Below are positions 1 to 7,783 of a DNA stretch of 59,078 bases, piece by piece (the first letter of the stretch is position 1; each line of letters begins with the position of its first letter). The notes below the pieces were generated by a model, which saw nothing but the letters and a program-made list of their open reading frames with translations, did not search any database and was not told where the DNA came from. Position numbers and translations under genes: made by a program. Source of the DNA: a bacterium 1XD21-70. Lineage in GTDB: Bacteria; Bacillota; Clostridia; Lachnospirales; Lachnospiraceae. The stretch covers positions 1 to 59,078 of the forward strand of contig RAYB01000033.1 of NCBI GenBank assembly GCA_003669055.1. Direction: 5' to 3'.

Positions 1-234
1 CACGTTGTAGACAGACCCCTTGCCATCCTTCACATAAAGGTCAAGCCTCACGCTCCTGGCGTCCTTGTCCTCATCCATGGTCTTTTGCCGTTCCGGGTAT
101 TCGATTTTTTGGATGGCAATCCCCAGGATGGTCTCCAAAGTCTCCTTGCATAGTTCCGGGTTGCCCATGACCTTCCCAAACAGGAAATCATTGGAAAGCC
201 CCAGTTCCTCCCACTCTGTCTTTTTATTCCCCAT
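1..234 (-). CDS. Rpn/PD-(D/E)XK family nuclease-transposase protein, 5' part only
   Basis: This is the first 78 codons of a minus-strand gene that runs off the left edge. The ATG is at 232-234 and is preceded on the minus strand by an AGAAGGAGAAAAG ribosome binding site. The visible protein opens with LGLSNDFLFGKVM, followed by a short helix, an EYPERQ stretch and then RSVRLDLYVKDGKG, which looks like the start of the PD-(D/E)XK core. This arrangement is typical of the Rpn (recombination-promoting nuclease, TIGR01784-like) family often annotated as putative transposase. Rpn proteins are known DNA endonucleases that raise RecA-independent recombination; that role is family knowledge. The rest of the catalytic site lies outside the window, so activity cannot be judged. 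Confidence 0.75.
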   Translation of the reverse strand, partial: MGNKKTEWEELGLSNDFLFGKVMGNPELCKETLETILGIAIQKIEYPERQKTMDEDKDARSVRLDLYVKDGKGSVYNV

Positions 235-262
235 CTTTTCTCCTTCTGTTGTTCCTGTTTTC

Positions 263-291
263 ATTATAATAAAAAGCTGCCTGGATTACAA
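263..291 (-). promoter_or_regulatory. Probable SigA promoter of the Rpn-type gene
   Basis: On the minus strand a -35 box TTGTAA (286-291) and a perfect -10 box TATAAT (263-268) are separated by 17 bases. They lie about 30 bases upstream of the Rpn start codon. Confidence 0.55.
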
Positions 292-526
292 GGGGGATTT
301 CTTCCCCTTGCAAGAGCCATGTGGTTTTTCATAGCTGTGGCACTTTAATATTTTGCTGGCGTTTCCCTGCTTGCTATTATCAAGTAATAATATTTGCTTT
401 TTATGGATTGCTGATAGAATATAGGATATATTCACACTGGAAATGCTCTTGGCATGGTCTTCTCTTAAAGGGAAAAGGAGTTAAAGGCTCTTAAAAGAGA
501 ACCGTCTTTCTTCACCGTCATACGGC
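292..526. other. Intergenic region without recognised gene
   Basis: The stretch between the Rpn promoter and the terminator at 527 is AT-rich and holds no open reading frame with a ribosome binding site. I see no RNA motif in it. Confidence 0.5.
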
Positions 527-569
527 AAAAACCCCCGAAACCTTGATTTACAAGATCTCGGGGGTTTTT
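527..569 (-). terminator. Rho-independent terminator downstream of tRNA-Leu
   Basis: The inverted repeat pairs AAAAACCCCCGA with TCGGGGGTTTTT around an 18-base loop. It carries A/T tracts on both sides, so it can work in both directions. It lies just 3' of the minus-strand tRNA-Leu. Confidence 0.7.
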
Positions 570-576
570 CTATACC

Positions 577-660
577 TGCGGGAGATGGGACTTGAACCCA
601 CACGACCATACAGCCACTAGATCCTTAGTCTAGCCTGTCTGCCAATTCCAGCACTCCCGC
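577..660 (-). tRNA. tRNA-Leu (anticodon AAG)
   Basis: The minus strand folds as a class II tRNA of 84 bases. The acceptor stem is GCGGGAG/CTCCCGC with discriminator A. The anticodon loop CTAAGGA is closed by CTAGA/TCTAG, giving anticodon AAG. A long variable arm and a GGTTCAAGTCC T-arm follow. The CCA end is not encoded. Confidence 0.9.
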
Positions 661-670
661 GAACTCAGAT

Positions 671-699
671 AGTATAGCATAATTTTTGTATTATGGCAA
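671..699 (-). promoter_or_regulatory. Probable promoter of tRNA-Leu
   Basis: On the minus strand the -35 box TTGCCA (694-699) and the -10 box TATACT (671-676) are 17 bases apart and end 11 bases before the tRNA. The -35 box lies just inside the end of the exosortase gene, whose stop codon (691-693) falls within the spacer. Confidence 0.6.
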
Positions 700-1500
700 C
701 AGTTTTTTGTGGCTGCCTGAAAAAAGTTTTATGGCCAGCCGCAAAAAATAAAGAAACAGCAGCATGGGAAGGCAGATGAGGAGTATGGCCAGTGCATATT
801 CCATAAAGGCCTGGCGGTCATGCAGGTAGGCACGGTTGAGGAGCGGCAGGCCAAGTACGATGGCAAAATACCAGAATGCAGGCAGAAGCCAGCGAAGGTC
901 GGCTGCCAGGAGCGGGTTCTGCATCAGGAGAAGGCGGGAAAAGCAGCGTTCGGGCTTCTGGAACAGGGACTCCGTGAGGAAGAAAAGGAACAGCAGCGAG
1001 CCGAAATAGACCACAATCCCGATGGCAGTATGGAGGCGCTCAGGGGTTATCCACTCAGCCAGGCGGTGGCTTTTTTGGATGCCTGGCAGGCAGAGCGGCA
1101 AATAGAGCGAGAGTATAATCCGAAAGCTATTAACCAGGATGGTAAATACATAAGAGGCAATAAAACTGACGCCCAGCCAGGCGATGCCTTCCTTCCTCCT
1201 TTGGATGCGGGGGAGGAAGGAGAAGAGCAGCAGGGAAGCGGACACAATCAAAAACTGGATACCGGAGCAGGAGGCAGCGATGACAAAACGGAACGAATGG
1301 CTGACGTATCCGGTGTGCGGCAGGTATTCAAAGGGGATTCCGGACAAGGTGCGCACCCACCAGGCAGTGGGAGCCAGGATCCATAGCAGCCCGTCACTGC
1401 CTGTCTGGCTATAGTATATTTTCAGTGCCAGCAGGAGGGACAGCCCAGCCAGGCAGGTGAGGCCGTGGGTTTGCCAAAAATTTTTTCGGTGTGCGTACAT
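691..1500 (-). CDS. xrtK: Exosortase family membrane protease/transpeptidase (exosortase K-like)
   Basis: The 269-residue protein is very hydrophobic with about seven to eight membrane segments. It shows the three conserved exosortase residues in the expected setting: Cys78 in ASCSGIQFL, Arg127 in VNSFRIIL, and His157 in RLHTAIGIVV. Exosortases cut a C-terminal sorting signal (short motif, membrane helix, basic residues) from secreted proteins, much as sortases do. The gene lies 35 bases downstream of the VIT/VWA protein gene and follows an AAGGAGG site, so the two are probably one operon. The partner's tail looks like a sorting signal. The K subgroup is my best guess; the family assignment is firmer than the subgroup. 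Confidence 0.78.
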   Translation of the reverse strand: MYAHRKNFWQTHGLTCLAGLSLLLALKIYYSQTGSDGLLWILAPTAWWVRTLSGIPFEYLPHTGYVSHSFRFVIAASCSGIQFLIVSASLLLFSFLPRIQRRKEGIAWLGVSFIASYVFTILVNSFRIILSLYLPLCLPGIQKSHRLAEWITPERLHTAIGIVVYFGSLLFLFFLTESLFQKPERCFSRLLLMQNPLLAADLRWLLPAFWYFAIVLGLPLLNRAYLHDRQAFMEYALAILLICLPMLLFLYFLRLAIKLFSGSHKKLLP

Positions 1501-1535
1501 GGGTAGTTCCTCCTTTTCTTGTCAGTGCGGTGTAT

Positions 1536-3659
1536 TTATGGAAACTTTTTGGTGTTTTGGGAAAAACGAGCCAATAGGGAGTCTGAGGGGCGGCGCATAA
1601 CCAGGATAAGGATCAGCAGCATGGTTCCCAAAAGAAAAATCCAGGCGCCTGGCTCGGAGCCGGCAGTGTAGCCGCCGACAGCAAGGCCGGAGACATGCAG
1701 CGGCAATGCGGACGGCTGTGTGACATCGCATCCTTCCCCTGCCGGATTGCGGACGGTTTCCGTCACGGCGACGAAGGAAGTGTAGGGTGTCATCATGCTG
1801 TATTGGAGCCCGATAGCAGTAACCAGTTTTTTTGTAAGCTTAGAATCGGTGGACTGGGAGCCATAATCCATGAGGCGTTCTACTTTTTTGCGTGCCCACA
1901 GATAACGGAGCGCCTGGCTGTGCTTGGAGTTTTCCATGGAGGCGACATCAATCTCTTGCACAAAGCCTGCTTCGCCGTCGGTGCCGTTTAGGCTGACATC
2001 CCCCTCGCCGCCTTGCCGCCCGGTGATGCGGATCGTCCCGGCCTGTTCCCCTCGCCACTTGCCAAACAAAACGATGGGGCGCCGGGCAAAAAGCGTGGGG
2101 ACGACAGGCGGCTCGATATCATAGGCCTCAAAGCCATCAAAATCCACTTTAATGTCAGAGAGGAGAGGAGCCTGGACGTAAGTGCGAAAACGTTCTGCCG
2201 TCTCGGCGGCATCCTCGGAATCGGTGACCACAAAGGCCTCTCCCTGCCCAGCTTTGGCAATCCCGTCGATAAGGTAACGGTTGACGGAATCCCCGATGCC
2301 AAAAGAAAAGAAATTGGTATTGCCAAGGTTTTTATGGATGATCCCGAAAATCTCCTTTTCCCCGGAAATGTAGCCGTCCGTTATGGTGATGACGCTGCGG
2401 GAAAACTCGGGATCCATTGGTATGGAGACAGCCTCGCGGAGTGCCTCCGCCAGTTCGGTGCCGCCTCCTCCGCTTTCCTGGTTGATCATATCCATGGCCT
2501 TTTGGATATTTTCTTTGGTGGCAGGCACAGAGCCGGGAGACATCTGCAAGGAGGAGTTGGAAAACAAAAGCAGGTTAAAGCGGTCGCTTTCCTTTAAGCC
2601 TGAGACCAGGTCACGGATCAGGTCTTTGGCAGTGTCTAGGGGATAACCGTACATGGAGCCGGAGACATCCAGCACAAAGATATATTCCCGGGGCAGCAGC
2701 TGGCCGGAGGTATAGCGTTCGGGCGGCTGCACCATCAGCATGAAATAATTTTCCTCTCCGTCCGAATCCAGGATCAGCCCACTGTTTATTTCCTCGCCGG
2801 TCAGCTGGTAGCGGAGGATGAAATCACGGTTGCCGGCATAATCCTCCGGATGTGCAAGGGTGACCGTAGCGGTGCTGTCGCTGCTTTTTTCTATCTTGAC
2901 CTCATGGGATTTGCTGCTAAGGCTGGTGAGCGGGACTCCCGTGGAGAGGTTGACTGTGATGTTATATTTTCCGGGAGGGGTTTTGCCCTCTTCCAGATAG
3001 GGGGTGGCGACCCACTGGTTGGGCGTTTGGCTTCCGGAGCCGGGTTCGTTTTGGGGATCGTCCTCTTTTCCTTCGGCATTGCCGGCATAGCGGGGGCCGA
3101 CTACGGTCGGGAATACAAACTCATAGATGCCTTCCGTGGAGACGACCATCTCGGTATAGTGCAGTTCAATACGTACTGTGTCACCGGGCATGATGTTTGC
3201 CACATCCATGGAAAAGACGTTGGGGCGCTGCTGTTCGAGCAGGGAGGCGCTCTTGCCTTCCTCTTTTGCTGCCTGGAAGGTTTCCTTGGCCTCCTCCCGT
3301 TCCTGGATCTTGGCAGTGATGACCTGGTCACCGATCTGCATTTTCATGCCGTGGATGGAAACGCTGTCCGAGGCCGGGAAAAGGTATCGGGCATTGATCG
3401 GTTTTTGGCCTTCATTGGCATAGGTCTGGGTGACGAAGGTCTCGGCAATGATGCCGTTGATGCTGGCGGAAACATCGGTTTCCTTTAAAGGGAAGGCATC
3501 GGTTTCGGGGTCAGCGCCTTCGATGACAAAATAAGGGGCCAAAGCAGGCTCGTCCTCCCCGCCACCGTTTTCACTGCCATAGGCAGCGGCAGGAAAAAGG
3601 AGAAGGAGCAGAAAGGTTAGCAGGATGCAAAACTGGTGGAGTTTTTTTCCCTTTTTCAT
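1536..3659 (-). CDS. Secreted VIT and VWA domain protein with probable exosortase sorting tail
   Basis: The 707-residue protein has a signal peptide (about residues 1-28, ending near AAAYG), a VIT domain (about 45-190) and a von Willebrand A domain. The VWA metal-binding motif DVSGS is at 331-335. The C-terminus holds a SEP motif at 668-670, a membrane helix (about 672-688) and an Arg-Arg pair at 689-690. That order of motif, helix and basic residues resembles PEP-CTERM or MSEP-CTERM sorting signals. The start at 3659 is chosen over an upstream in-frame start because it has an AGAGGT site and opens the signal peptide. VIT/VWA proteins are adhesive or matrix-binding in other systems. Here the protein is the likely substrate of the adjacent exosortase. 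Confidence 0.85.
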   Translation of the reverse strand: MKKGKKLHQFCILLTFLLLLLFPAAAYGSENGGGEDEPALAPYFVIEGADPETDAFPLKETDVSASINGIIAETFVTQTYANEGQKPINARYLFPASDSVSIHGMKMQIGDQVITAKIQEREEAKETFQAAKEEGKSASLLEQQRPNVFSMDVANIMPGDTVRIELHYTEMVVSTEGIYEFVFPTVVGPRYAGNAEGKEDDPQNEPGSGSQTPNQWVATPYLEEGKTPPGKYNITVNLSTGVPLTSLSSKSHEVKIEKSSDSTATVTLAHPEDYAGNRDFILRYQLTGEEINSGLILDSDGEENYFMLMVQPPERYTSGQLLPREYIFVLDVSGSMYGYPLDTAKDLIRDLVSGLKESDRFNLLLFSNSSLQMSPGSVPATKENIQKAMDMINQESGGGGTELAEALREAVSIPMDPEFSRSVITITDGYISGEKEIFGIIHKNLGNTNFFSFGIGDSVNRYLIDGIAKAGQGEAFVVTDSEDAAETAERFRTYVQAPLLSDIKVDFDGFEAYDIEPPVVPTLFARRPIVLFGKWRGEQAGTIRITGRQGGEGDVSLNGTDGEAGFVQEIDVASMENSKHSQALRYLWARKKVERLMDYGSQSTDSKLTKKLVTAIGLQYSMMTPYTSFVAVTETVRNPAGEGCDVTQPSALPLHVSGLAVGGYTAGSEPGAWIFLLGTMLLILILVMRRPSDSLLARFSQNTKKFP

Positions 3660-3792
3660 GTAGTGTACCTCTTTTCTGTGATGATGTGTCCCGGATGGGA
3701 TGACAGGGGGTTCCCTAAAAAACAGGATACGGCAGGATGGCATCAGAAAGGCTTCAAAGTTGTATCGGATTTGTATCATAAAGGATTTTTTG

Positions 3793-3821
3793 TTGATTTG
3801 TTAGGTAGAAGGCAGTATAAT
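3793..3821 (+). promoter_or_regulatory. Probable SigA promoter of the sirtuin-like/helicase operon
   Basis: A -35 box TTGATT (3793-3798) and a perfect -10 box TATAAT (3816-3821) are 17 bases apart. They lie about 125 bases upstream of the start at 3949, in the gap between divergently transcribed genes. I found no equally clear promoter for the VIT gene in the same gap. Confidence 0.6.
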
Positions 3822-3948
3822 ACCCTCAGCGGACAGGGGATGCACAATGCCGGCAGCCAGGCTCCGGGGTTCGGGCGGCGCAGGTATTTTCCCTGTAATG
3901 GGTGCGGGGAGCCAGGCAAGAGGCGCCAGGACGGAAAAGAGGAAAACA

Positions 3949-4740
3949 ATGGACAGGATACAGTTAAAAGAGCAGCTGGCAGGCTGCGAGAAGGTATTGA
4001 TAGGCCTGGGGGAAGAGTGGAAGTCCGGGGAGGAAGTCCGGCTTGGCAGGGCTTATCAAGCCCTATATGAGCTGGTGAAGGAGAAGGACTATTTTATTGT
4101 CACAATGGCCACTGATGCCAGGATTTATGAAACCGCGCTGGGAAGCAGGCAGGAGATGGTGCAGGCGGCAGGGCAGGCACCGGGAGAGGATCTGTGCTGT
4201 GAGGCGTTGGAGGAAGGGCTGAGGGAGAAGATGGACCGGATCTTCCCCCCTAAGCAGGAACTTAAGGAGAGCCGGTGGCAGAGGATAGTGGCGCCTTGCG
4301 GCAATGAGACCTGGCGGCAGTGCTCCCTGGCATGTACGAAGGATATCTGGGAACCGGGGGAGATCCCGGATGATCGCTGCCCGCATTGCGGGGCGCCGAT
4401 GACGGGCAATACGACAGAAGCGCAGGTTTATATTGAGGAGGGATATCTCCCCCAGTGGGAGCGTTACACGCATTGGCTGGCGGGGACCCTCAACAAGAAA
4501 ACCCTGATTTTGGAACTGGGGGTGGGTTTTGGCAATCCCGGGGTAATCCGCTTTCCCTTTGAGAAGGCGGCATATTTCAACCAAAAGGCATTTCTTTGCC
4601 GGGTCAATATGCGGTTTCCGCAGATAGCAGGCGAACTCCATGGGCGTGCAAGGGGGATTGCGGCAGATTCCGTTGAATGGATGGCCTCTTTTTTGGCAGA
4701 CAATGAGCCGGACGGTTCCGGTGGAAAGGTTAATATTTGA
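3949..4740 (+). CDS. Sirtuin (SIR2)-like protein with altered catalytic motifs
   Basis: The 263-residue protein resembles proteins annotated as SIR2-family NAD-dependent deacetylases in Clostridia. Around residues 117-147 it has Cys117, Cys125, Cys130, Cys144 and Cys147 (the last two in CPHCGAPM), a likely zinc module. A Rossmann-like C-terminal part reads LILELGVGFGNPGVIRFPF. The canonical sirtuin GAG(I/F)S loop is not visible at the N-terminus; VLIGLGEEW stands there. The usual catalytic His-Gly before the zinc site appears as Cys-Gly. Classical deacetylase activity is therefore doubtful. The start at 3949 follows AGAGGAAAAC; an earlier in-frame ATG (3847) lacks a site. The stop codon abuts the ATG of the next gene, which suggests translational coupling. 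Confidence 0.65.
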   Translation: MDRIQLKEQLAGCEKVLIGLGEEWKSGEEVRLGRAYQALYELVKEKDYFIVTMATDARIYETALGSRQEMVQAAGQAPGEDLCCEALEEGLREKMDRIFPPKQELKESRWQRIVAPCGNETWRQCSLACTKDIWEPGEIPDDRCPHCGAPMTGNTTEAQVYIEEGYLPQWERYTHWLAGTLNKKTLILELGVGFGNPGVIRFPFEKAAYFNQKAFLCRVNMRFPQIAGELHGRARGIAADSVEWMASFLADNEPDGSGGKVNI

Positions 4741-6720
4741 ATGATACAAAAAGAAGAACTGATACAATTATACCTAAGCGAGTACGAACGTGCAGGCAGG
4801 AAGCGGCGCACCTCTTCCGTGAAGGCAAAGGGAGCCGCGGAAAAGGTGGCCAGCCTGGCCCGTGCGCTAAAGCGTATGAAGAATACCCAGGTGACGAGAA
4901 ACGCGCTGGAAAACTACCACCGGCAGACTAACAACCTGTATTATTGTGCCGTGCGCTGCCAGATCCAGCCCGCGCTCGACCGTATCCGGAGGGAGGTAGT
5001 GCCGGAATTGGTGCGTTTAGACCTGGCACTGCTGCTTCCGGAGGATGAGCGCCTGGTCGGCCCGGCATTTTATGAATACCTGGAAAAGGACGCCGCGGGG
5101 GAACTTTGCCGGACGCCGCTCTATGACCTGTTTCGCACCTTCCGGACAGAGGCGTTAAAGAACAAGATCCTGCAGCTGGTGCCTTCCCGGCCGGAACTGG
5201 AGTTTCCGGAGGCGCTGGAAATGAAGCGCCATTTTATCCTGCATATCGGCCCGACGAACAGCGGGAAGACGTTCCAGGCATTAGAGCGGCTGAAAAATGC
5301 CAGGGACGGGGTTTATTTGGGGCCTCTGCGGCTGCTGGCTTTGGAGGTCTATGAGAAGATGAAGGAGTATGGCGTGGCTTGTACCATGCTGACCGGGCAG
5401 GAGTGTATCTCCGAGGAGGACAGCCGGGTGACGGCATCTACGGTGGAGATGGCAGATTTTTATAAATCGTATGATATCGCGGTTATTGACGAAGCGCAGA
5501 TGACTGCGGATCCGGAGCGGGGGCATTGCTGGACGAAAGCGATCCTGGGGATCCAGGCTCCGGAAATCCATGTCTGCATGAGTCCGGCAGCAGAGCAGGT
5601 GGTCAGCCACCTGATTGAGATCTGCGGGGACGATTTTGAGATTTGCCGGTATGAACGGAAGACAGCGCTGGTGTGTGAGGAAGTGCCGTTCCGGTTTCCG
5701 GAGGACGTGATGGAGGGGGATGCCCTGGTGGTGTTTTCCAAGAAGTCGGTGCTCGATGTGGCCGGGCGCCTGGAGGAGCGGGGGATTGAGGCCAGTGTCA
5801 TATACGGCAGCCTGCCGCCGGAGATCCGCCGCCGCCAAATGCAGCTTTTTACCGGCGGCCAGACGAAGGTGGTGGTGGCTACGGACGCGATTGGCATGGG
5901 GCTGAATTTGCCGGTGCGCCGGATTATATTTATCCAGACAGAGAAATTTGACGGAATAGAACGACGGGGGCTGAAGATACCGGAGATCCTGCAGATTGCG
6001 GGCCGGGCCGGGCGCTATGGGATCTACGATACAGGATATGTGAATGCCATGGGTGCATCGGCGCTTGCGTATATACGGGAACGGTTTGAGGCCAAGGACA
6101 AGCCGGTGGAGACCGTCAGCTTAGGATTCCCGCAGGTGCTTTTGGAACTGGATGAGCCGCTGGATGTCATCTTGCAGGTATGGCATGCGGAGAAAGCCGA
6201 GGCGCCGTTTGAGAAGGTCAGCATCGATGACCTTCTGTGCCTGTACGGATACGCGAAGCGTTTTGAGGAGCGGATCATGGGGTTTGAGGACAAGACGGTT
6301 TTGTACCGGATGATCAGCTGCCCGATTGACGTGAAAGACCGCAAGGTAGTGAAGCAGTGGCTGGAATACTGTATGAATTATCCGGCGGATGCCGGCCTGG
6401 ACCATCCGGTGATGGACGGAGCCCGTAAAAGAATTTCCGGGAAGGGATTTTCGGACAGCAGGGGCGAGAAGAATACCATGCAGAATTATGAGACTTATTA
6501 TAAGAAGCTGGATCTTTATTACCAGTTTTCCTACCGCTTTGAGAAGGTGATCGACGAGGAATGGCTGGCAGGGGAGCGGGAGAGGACGGAGGCGGCCATT
6601 ATGCGCTACCTCTCGAAGGGAAAGAAAGGCTATATCGCCCGCTGCCAGTACTGCGGGAGGCTGCTGCCGGTAGGGTATATGGCAGGGAAATGCAAACGAT
6701 GTTTTGAAAAACGGGCATGA
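4741..6720 (+). CDS. SUV3-like DExH-box helicase with C-terminal zinc ribbon
   Basis: The 659-residue protein has an extended N-terminal region and then a superfamily 2 helicase core. Motif I is GPTNSGKT (170-177), motif II is DEAQ (250-253), and motif VI is QIAGRAGRYG (about 417-426). The GPTNSGKT form and the LGPLRLLALE stretch after it match mitochondrial SUV3 RNA helicases, which unwind RNA for the mitochondrial degradosome. The C-terminus carries two CxxC pairs (CQYC and CKRC), probably a zinc ribbon. The ATG directly follows the stop of the sirtuin-like gene. The helicase fold is certain. The substrate (RNA or DNA) and role in bacteria are not shown by the sequence. Confidence 0.85.
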   Translation: MIQKEELIQLYLSEYERAGRKRRTSSVKAKGAAEKVASLARALKRMKNTQVTRNALENYHRQTNNLYYCAVRCQIQPALDRIRREVVPELVRLDLALLLPEDERLVGPAFYEYLEKDAAGELCRTPLYDLFRTFRTEALKNKILQLVPSRPELEFPEALEMKRHFILHIGPTNSGKTFQALERLKNARDGVYLGPLRLLALEVYEKMKEYGVACTMLTGQECISEEDSRVTASTVEMADFYKSYDIAVIDEAQMTADPERGHCWTKAILGIQAPEIHVCMSPAAEQVVSHLIEICGDDFEICRYERKTALVCEEVPFRFPEDVMEGDALVVFSKKSVLDVAGRLEERGIEASVIYGSLPPEIRRRQMQLFTGGQTKVVVATDAIGMGLNLPVRRIIFIQTEKFDGIERRGLKIPEILQIAGRAGRYGIYDTGYVNAMGASALAYIRERFEAKDKPVETVSLGFPQVLLELDEPLDVILQVWHAEKAEAPFEKVSIDDLLCLYGYAKRFEERIMGFEDKTVLYRMISCPIDVKDRKVVKQWLEYCMNYPADAGLDHPVMDGARKRISGKGFSDSRGEKNTMQNYETYYKKLDLYYQFSYRFEKVIDEEWLAGERERTEAAIMRYLSKGKKGYIARCQYCGRLLPVGYMAGKCKRCFEKRA

Positions 6721-6739
6721 AAGGGGCTTTTTTGTAAAT

Positions 6740-6775
6740 AAAAATCCGCACCGATGGATGGGTGCGGATTTTTAT
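6740..6775. terminator. Bidirectional Rho-independent terminator
   Basis: AAAAATCCGCACC pairs with GGGTGCGGATTTTT around a short loop. It sits between the convergent helicase and hsp20 genes and has A/T tracts on both sides. Confidence 0.85.
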
Positions 6776-6796
6776 TGCTATTGGCGGGACGAAGGC

Positions 6797-7237
6797 TTAT
6801 CCGTTGATCGTGATATATCTTGGGGCTTCCTCCACGGCTTTGGGGGTTTCTTTGGGGAACTTGAGTTTTAATACCCCGTTCTCGAAGCTGGCCTGGATAT
6901 CCTCCTGCCTAAGCTGGTCGCCTACATAGAAACTCCTTCTGCAGGAACCGCTGTAGCGCTCCTGGCAAAGAACCTTGCCGCTTGTGTCTTTTTCTTCCTT
7001 GCTGTCCTCGTGGGAGGCAGAGATAGCCAGGTAGCCGTTCTTTAACTCAGCCTGGATGTCCTCTTTCTTGAAGCCGGGAAGTTCGATGTCCAGCAGGTAG
7101 TTGGCGCCGTCGTCGCGGATATCGGTGCGCATCAGCGGATTGGCGGGCTGGCTGAGGGAAGTGTTAAAAAACGGGTCATTGAAAAAATCGTCGAATAAAT
7201 CAAAACCAGAGCGTCTTCTTGCAGGTGTAAACAACAT
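6797..7237 (-). CDS. hsp20: Small heat shock protein, Hsp20/alpha-crystallin family
   Basis: The 146-residue protein begins with an Arg/Phe-rich N-terminal arm (RRRSGFDLFDDFF). It continues with an alpha-crystallin domain (about residues 35-130) containing YLLDIELPGFKKEDI and the hallmark ENGVLKLKFPK near the end. Such proteins bind unfolding proteins in the cytoplasm and hold them for refolding by DnaK and ClpB. The start at 7237 follows AAGGAGG; an in-frame start 31 codons upstream has no such site. The gene is single, and its promoter is covered by a CIRCE operator, so HrcA repression is likely. Confidence 0.95.
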   Translation of the reverse strand: MLFTPARRRSGFDLFDDFFNDPFFNTSLSQPANPLMRTDIRDDGANYLLDIELPGFKKEDIQAELKNGYLAISASHEDSKEEKDTSGKVLCQERYSGSCRRSFYVGDQLRQEDIQASFENGVLKLKFPKETPKAVEEAPRYITING

Positions 7238-7318
7238 AAATGATTCCTCCTTTTTATTGTGGCAGCTGCGTGCCTGGTAGCTGTCAGCTGTTTGAAATGT
7301 TTTATTTGTTATGGTTGT

Positions 7319-7347
7319 AATATAACACACATTATTAGCAATGTCAA
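7319..7347 (-). promoter_or_regulatory. SigA promoter of hsp20
   Basis: On the minus strand a consensus -35 box TTGACA (7342-7347) and a -10 box TATATT (7319-7324) are 17 bases apart. The -35 box lies inside the CIRCE element. Confidence 0.8.
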
Positions 7348-7361
7348 TGGGTGAGTGCTAA
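7335..7361. promoter_or_regulatory. CIRCE operator (HrcA binding site)
   Basis: TTAGCAATG, nine bases, then GAGTGCTAA. The right half is the exact consensus; the left half differs at two of nine positions. HrcA binding here would block the -35 box of the hsp20 promoter. Confidence 0.85.
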
Positions 7362-7470
7362 AATTGTGTGAAAATTTTGTGAAGTGTGATTTTATGCGGT
7401 TTCTAGTGCTTATATATTTCTATTTTACCCATTTTGACATACGATAGGCATATTTTTTCTTCTGACATAC

Positions 7471-7500
7471 AAAAAACACCGCCGATATTGCCGACGGCGG
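7471..7500 (-). terminator. Terminator of the toxin mRNA
   Basis: CCGCCG (7479-7484) pairs with CGGCGG (7495-7500). On the minus strand the stem is followed by TGTTTTTT. It would end the toxin transcript about 180 bases after the toxin stop codon. Confidence 0.7.
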
Positions 7501-7558
7501 ATTCTGACTTGAAAATTGATTGCAATGAGAACTACAAAAGAAGAAATATAAAAAACTC

Positions 7559-7587
7559 TTGAACCTCTTTGCCAGATATGCTATATT
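7559..7587 (+). promoter_or_regulatory. Promoter of the antisense antitoxin RNA
   Basis: A -35 box TTGAAC (7559-7564) and a -10 box TATATT (7582-7587) are 17 bases apart, with a TGC extension before the -10. The expected transcription start is near 7594. Confidence 0.7.
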
Positions 7588-7593
7588 GTAGAT

Positions 7594-7694
7594 AGAAAAG
7601 GGAGAACCATGGAAGCGGCTCTACCCCCAAACAGTTAAAAGCTAATTTTCACATCAGCCGTCGCTATTGCAGTAGTGGCGGCTATTTCTTTTTT
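7594..7694 (+). ncRNA. Putative antisense RNA antitoxin of a type I toxin-antitoxin system
   Basis: A good promoter lies upstream and a strong terminator hairpin ends the unit. AGCCGTCGCTA pairs with TAGTGGCGGCT, allowing two G-U pairs, and TTTCTTTTTT follows. The predicted RNA is about 100 bases. It is complementary to the 3' part of the toxin mRNA and covers the toxin stop codon and its last few codons. This convergent 3' overlap is the layout of the txpA/RatA system of Bacillus subtilis. The RNA is inferred from sequence only; a start one or two bases to either side is possible. Confidence 0.65.
7656..7694 (+). terminator. Terminator of the antitoxin RNA
   Basis: An 11-base-pair stem (7656-7666 with 7673-7683, two G-U pairs) is followed by TTTCTTTTTT. 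It overlaps the 3' end of the toxin gene on the opposite strand. Confidence 0.8.
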
Positions 7695-7777
7695 CCCTTG
7701 CAAATCTGATAAATCAAATTAGCAAGGGCAGCAATGAGTATACCTATCTGAATCAAGTCCTGATATGTAACATACAT
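7682..7777 (-). CDS. Holin-like type I toxin, 31-residue membrane peptide
   Basis: The peptide begins MYVTYQDLIQIG. It has one hydrophobic helix (about residues 8-24) and ends in a basic tail, CKGKKK. This matches small proteins annotated as putative holin-like toxins in Firmicutes. Family knowledge suggests it inserts in the membrane and depolarises it when overproduced. The start at 7777 has an AAGGAGGG site seven bases upstream; a longer in-frame ORF starting at 7870 is unlikely. The 5' leader can hide the ribosome binding site, and a convergent antisense RNA overlaps the 3' end. Both support a type I toxin. Confidence 0.7.
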   Translation of the reverse strand: MYVTYQDLIQIGILIAALANLIYQICKGKKK

Positions 7778-7783
7778 GGTATC

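Noticed and set aside
1-670. Integrated element at tRNA-Leu with the Rpn-type gene
   Set aside because: No integrase and no direct repeat of the tRNA end were seen; Rpn genes are often stand-alone.
820-1386. Plus-strand ORF of 188 codons inside the exosortase gene
   Set aside because: It lacks a ribosome binding site and shows no family pattern, while the opposite strand encodes a clear exosortase.
2013-2597. Plus-strand ORF of 194 codons and several others inside the VIT/VWA gene
   Set aside because: They are shadows of the minus-strand VIT/VWA gene, which has a signal peptide, domain motifs and a ribosome binding site.
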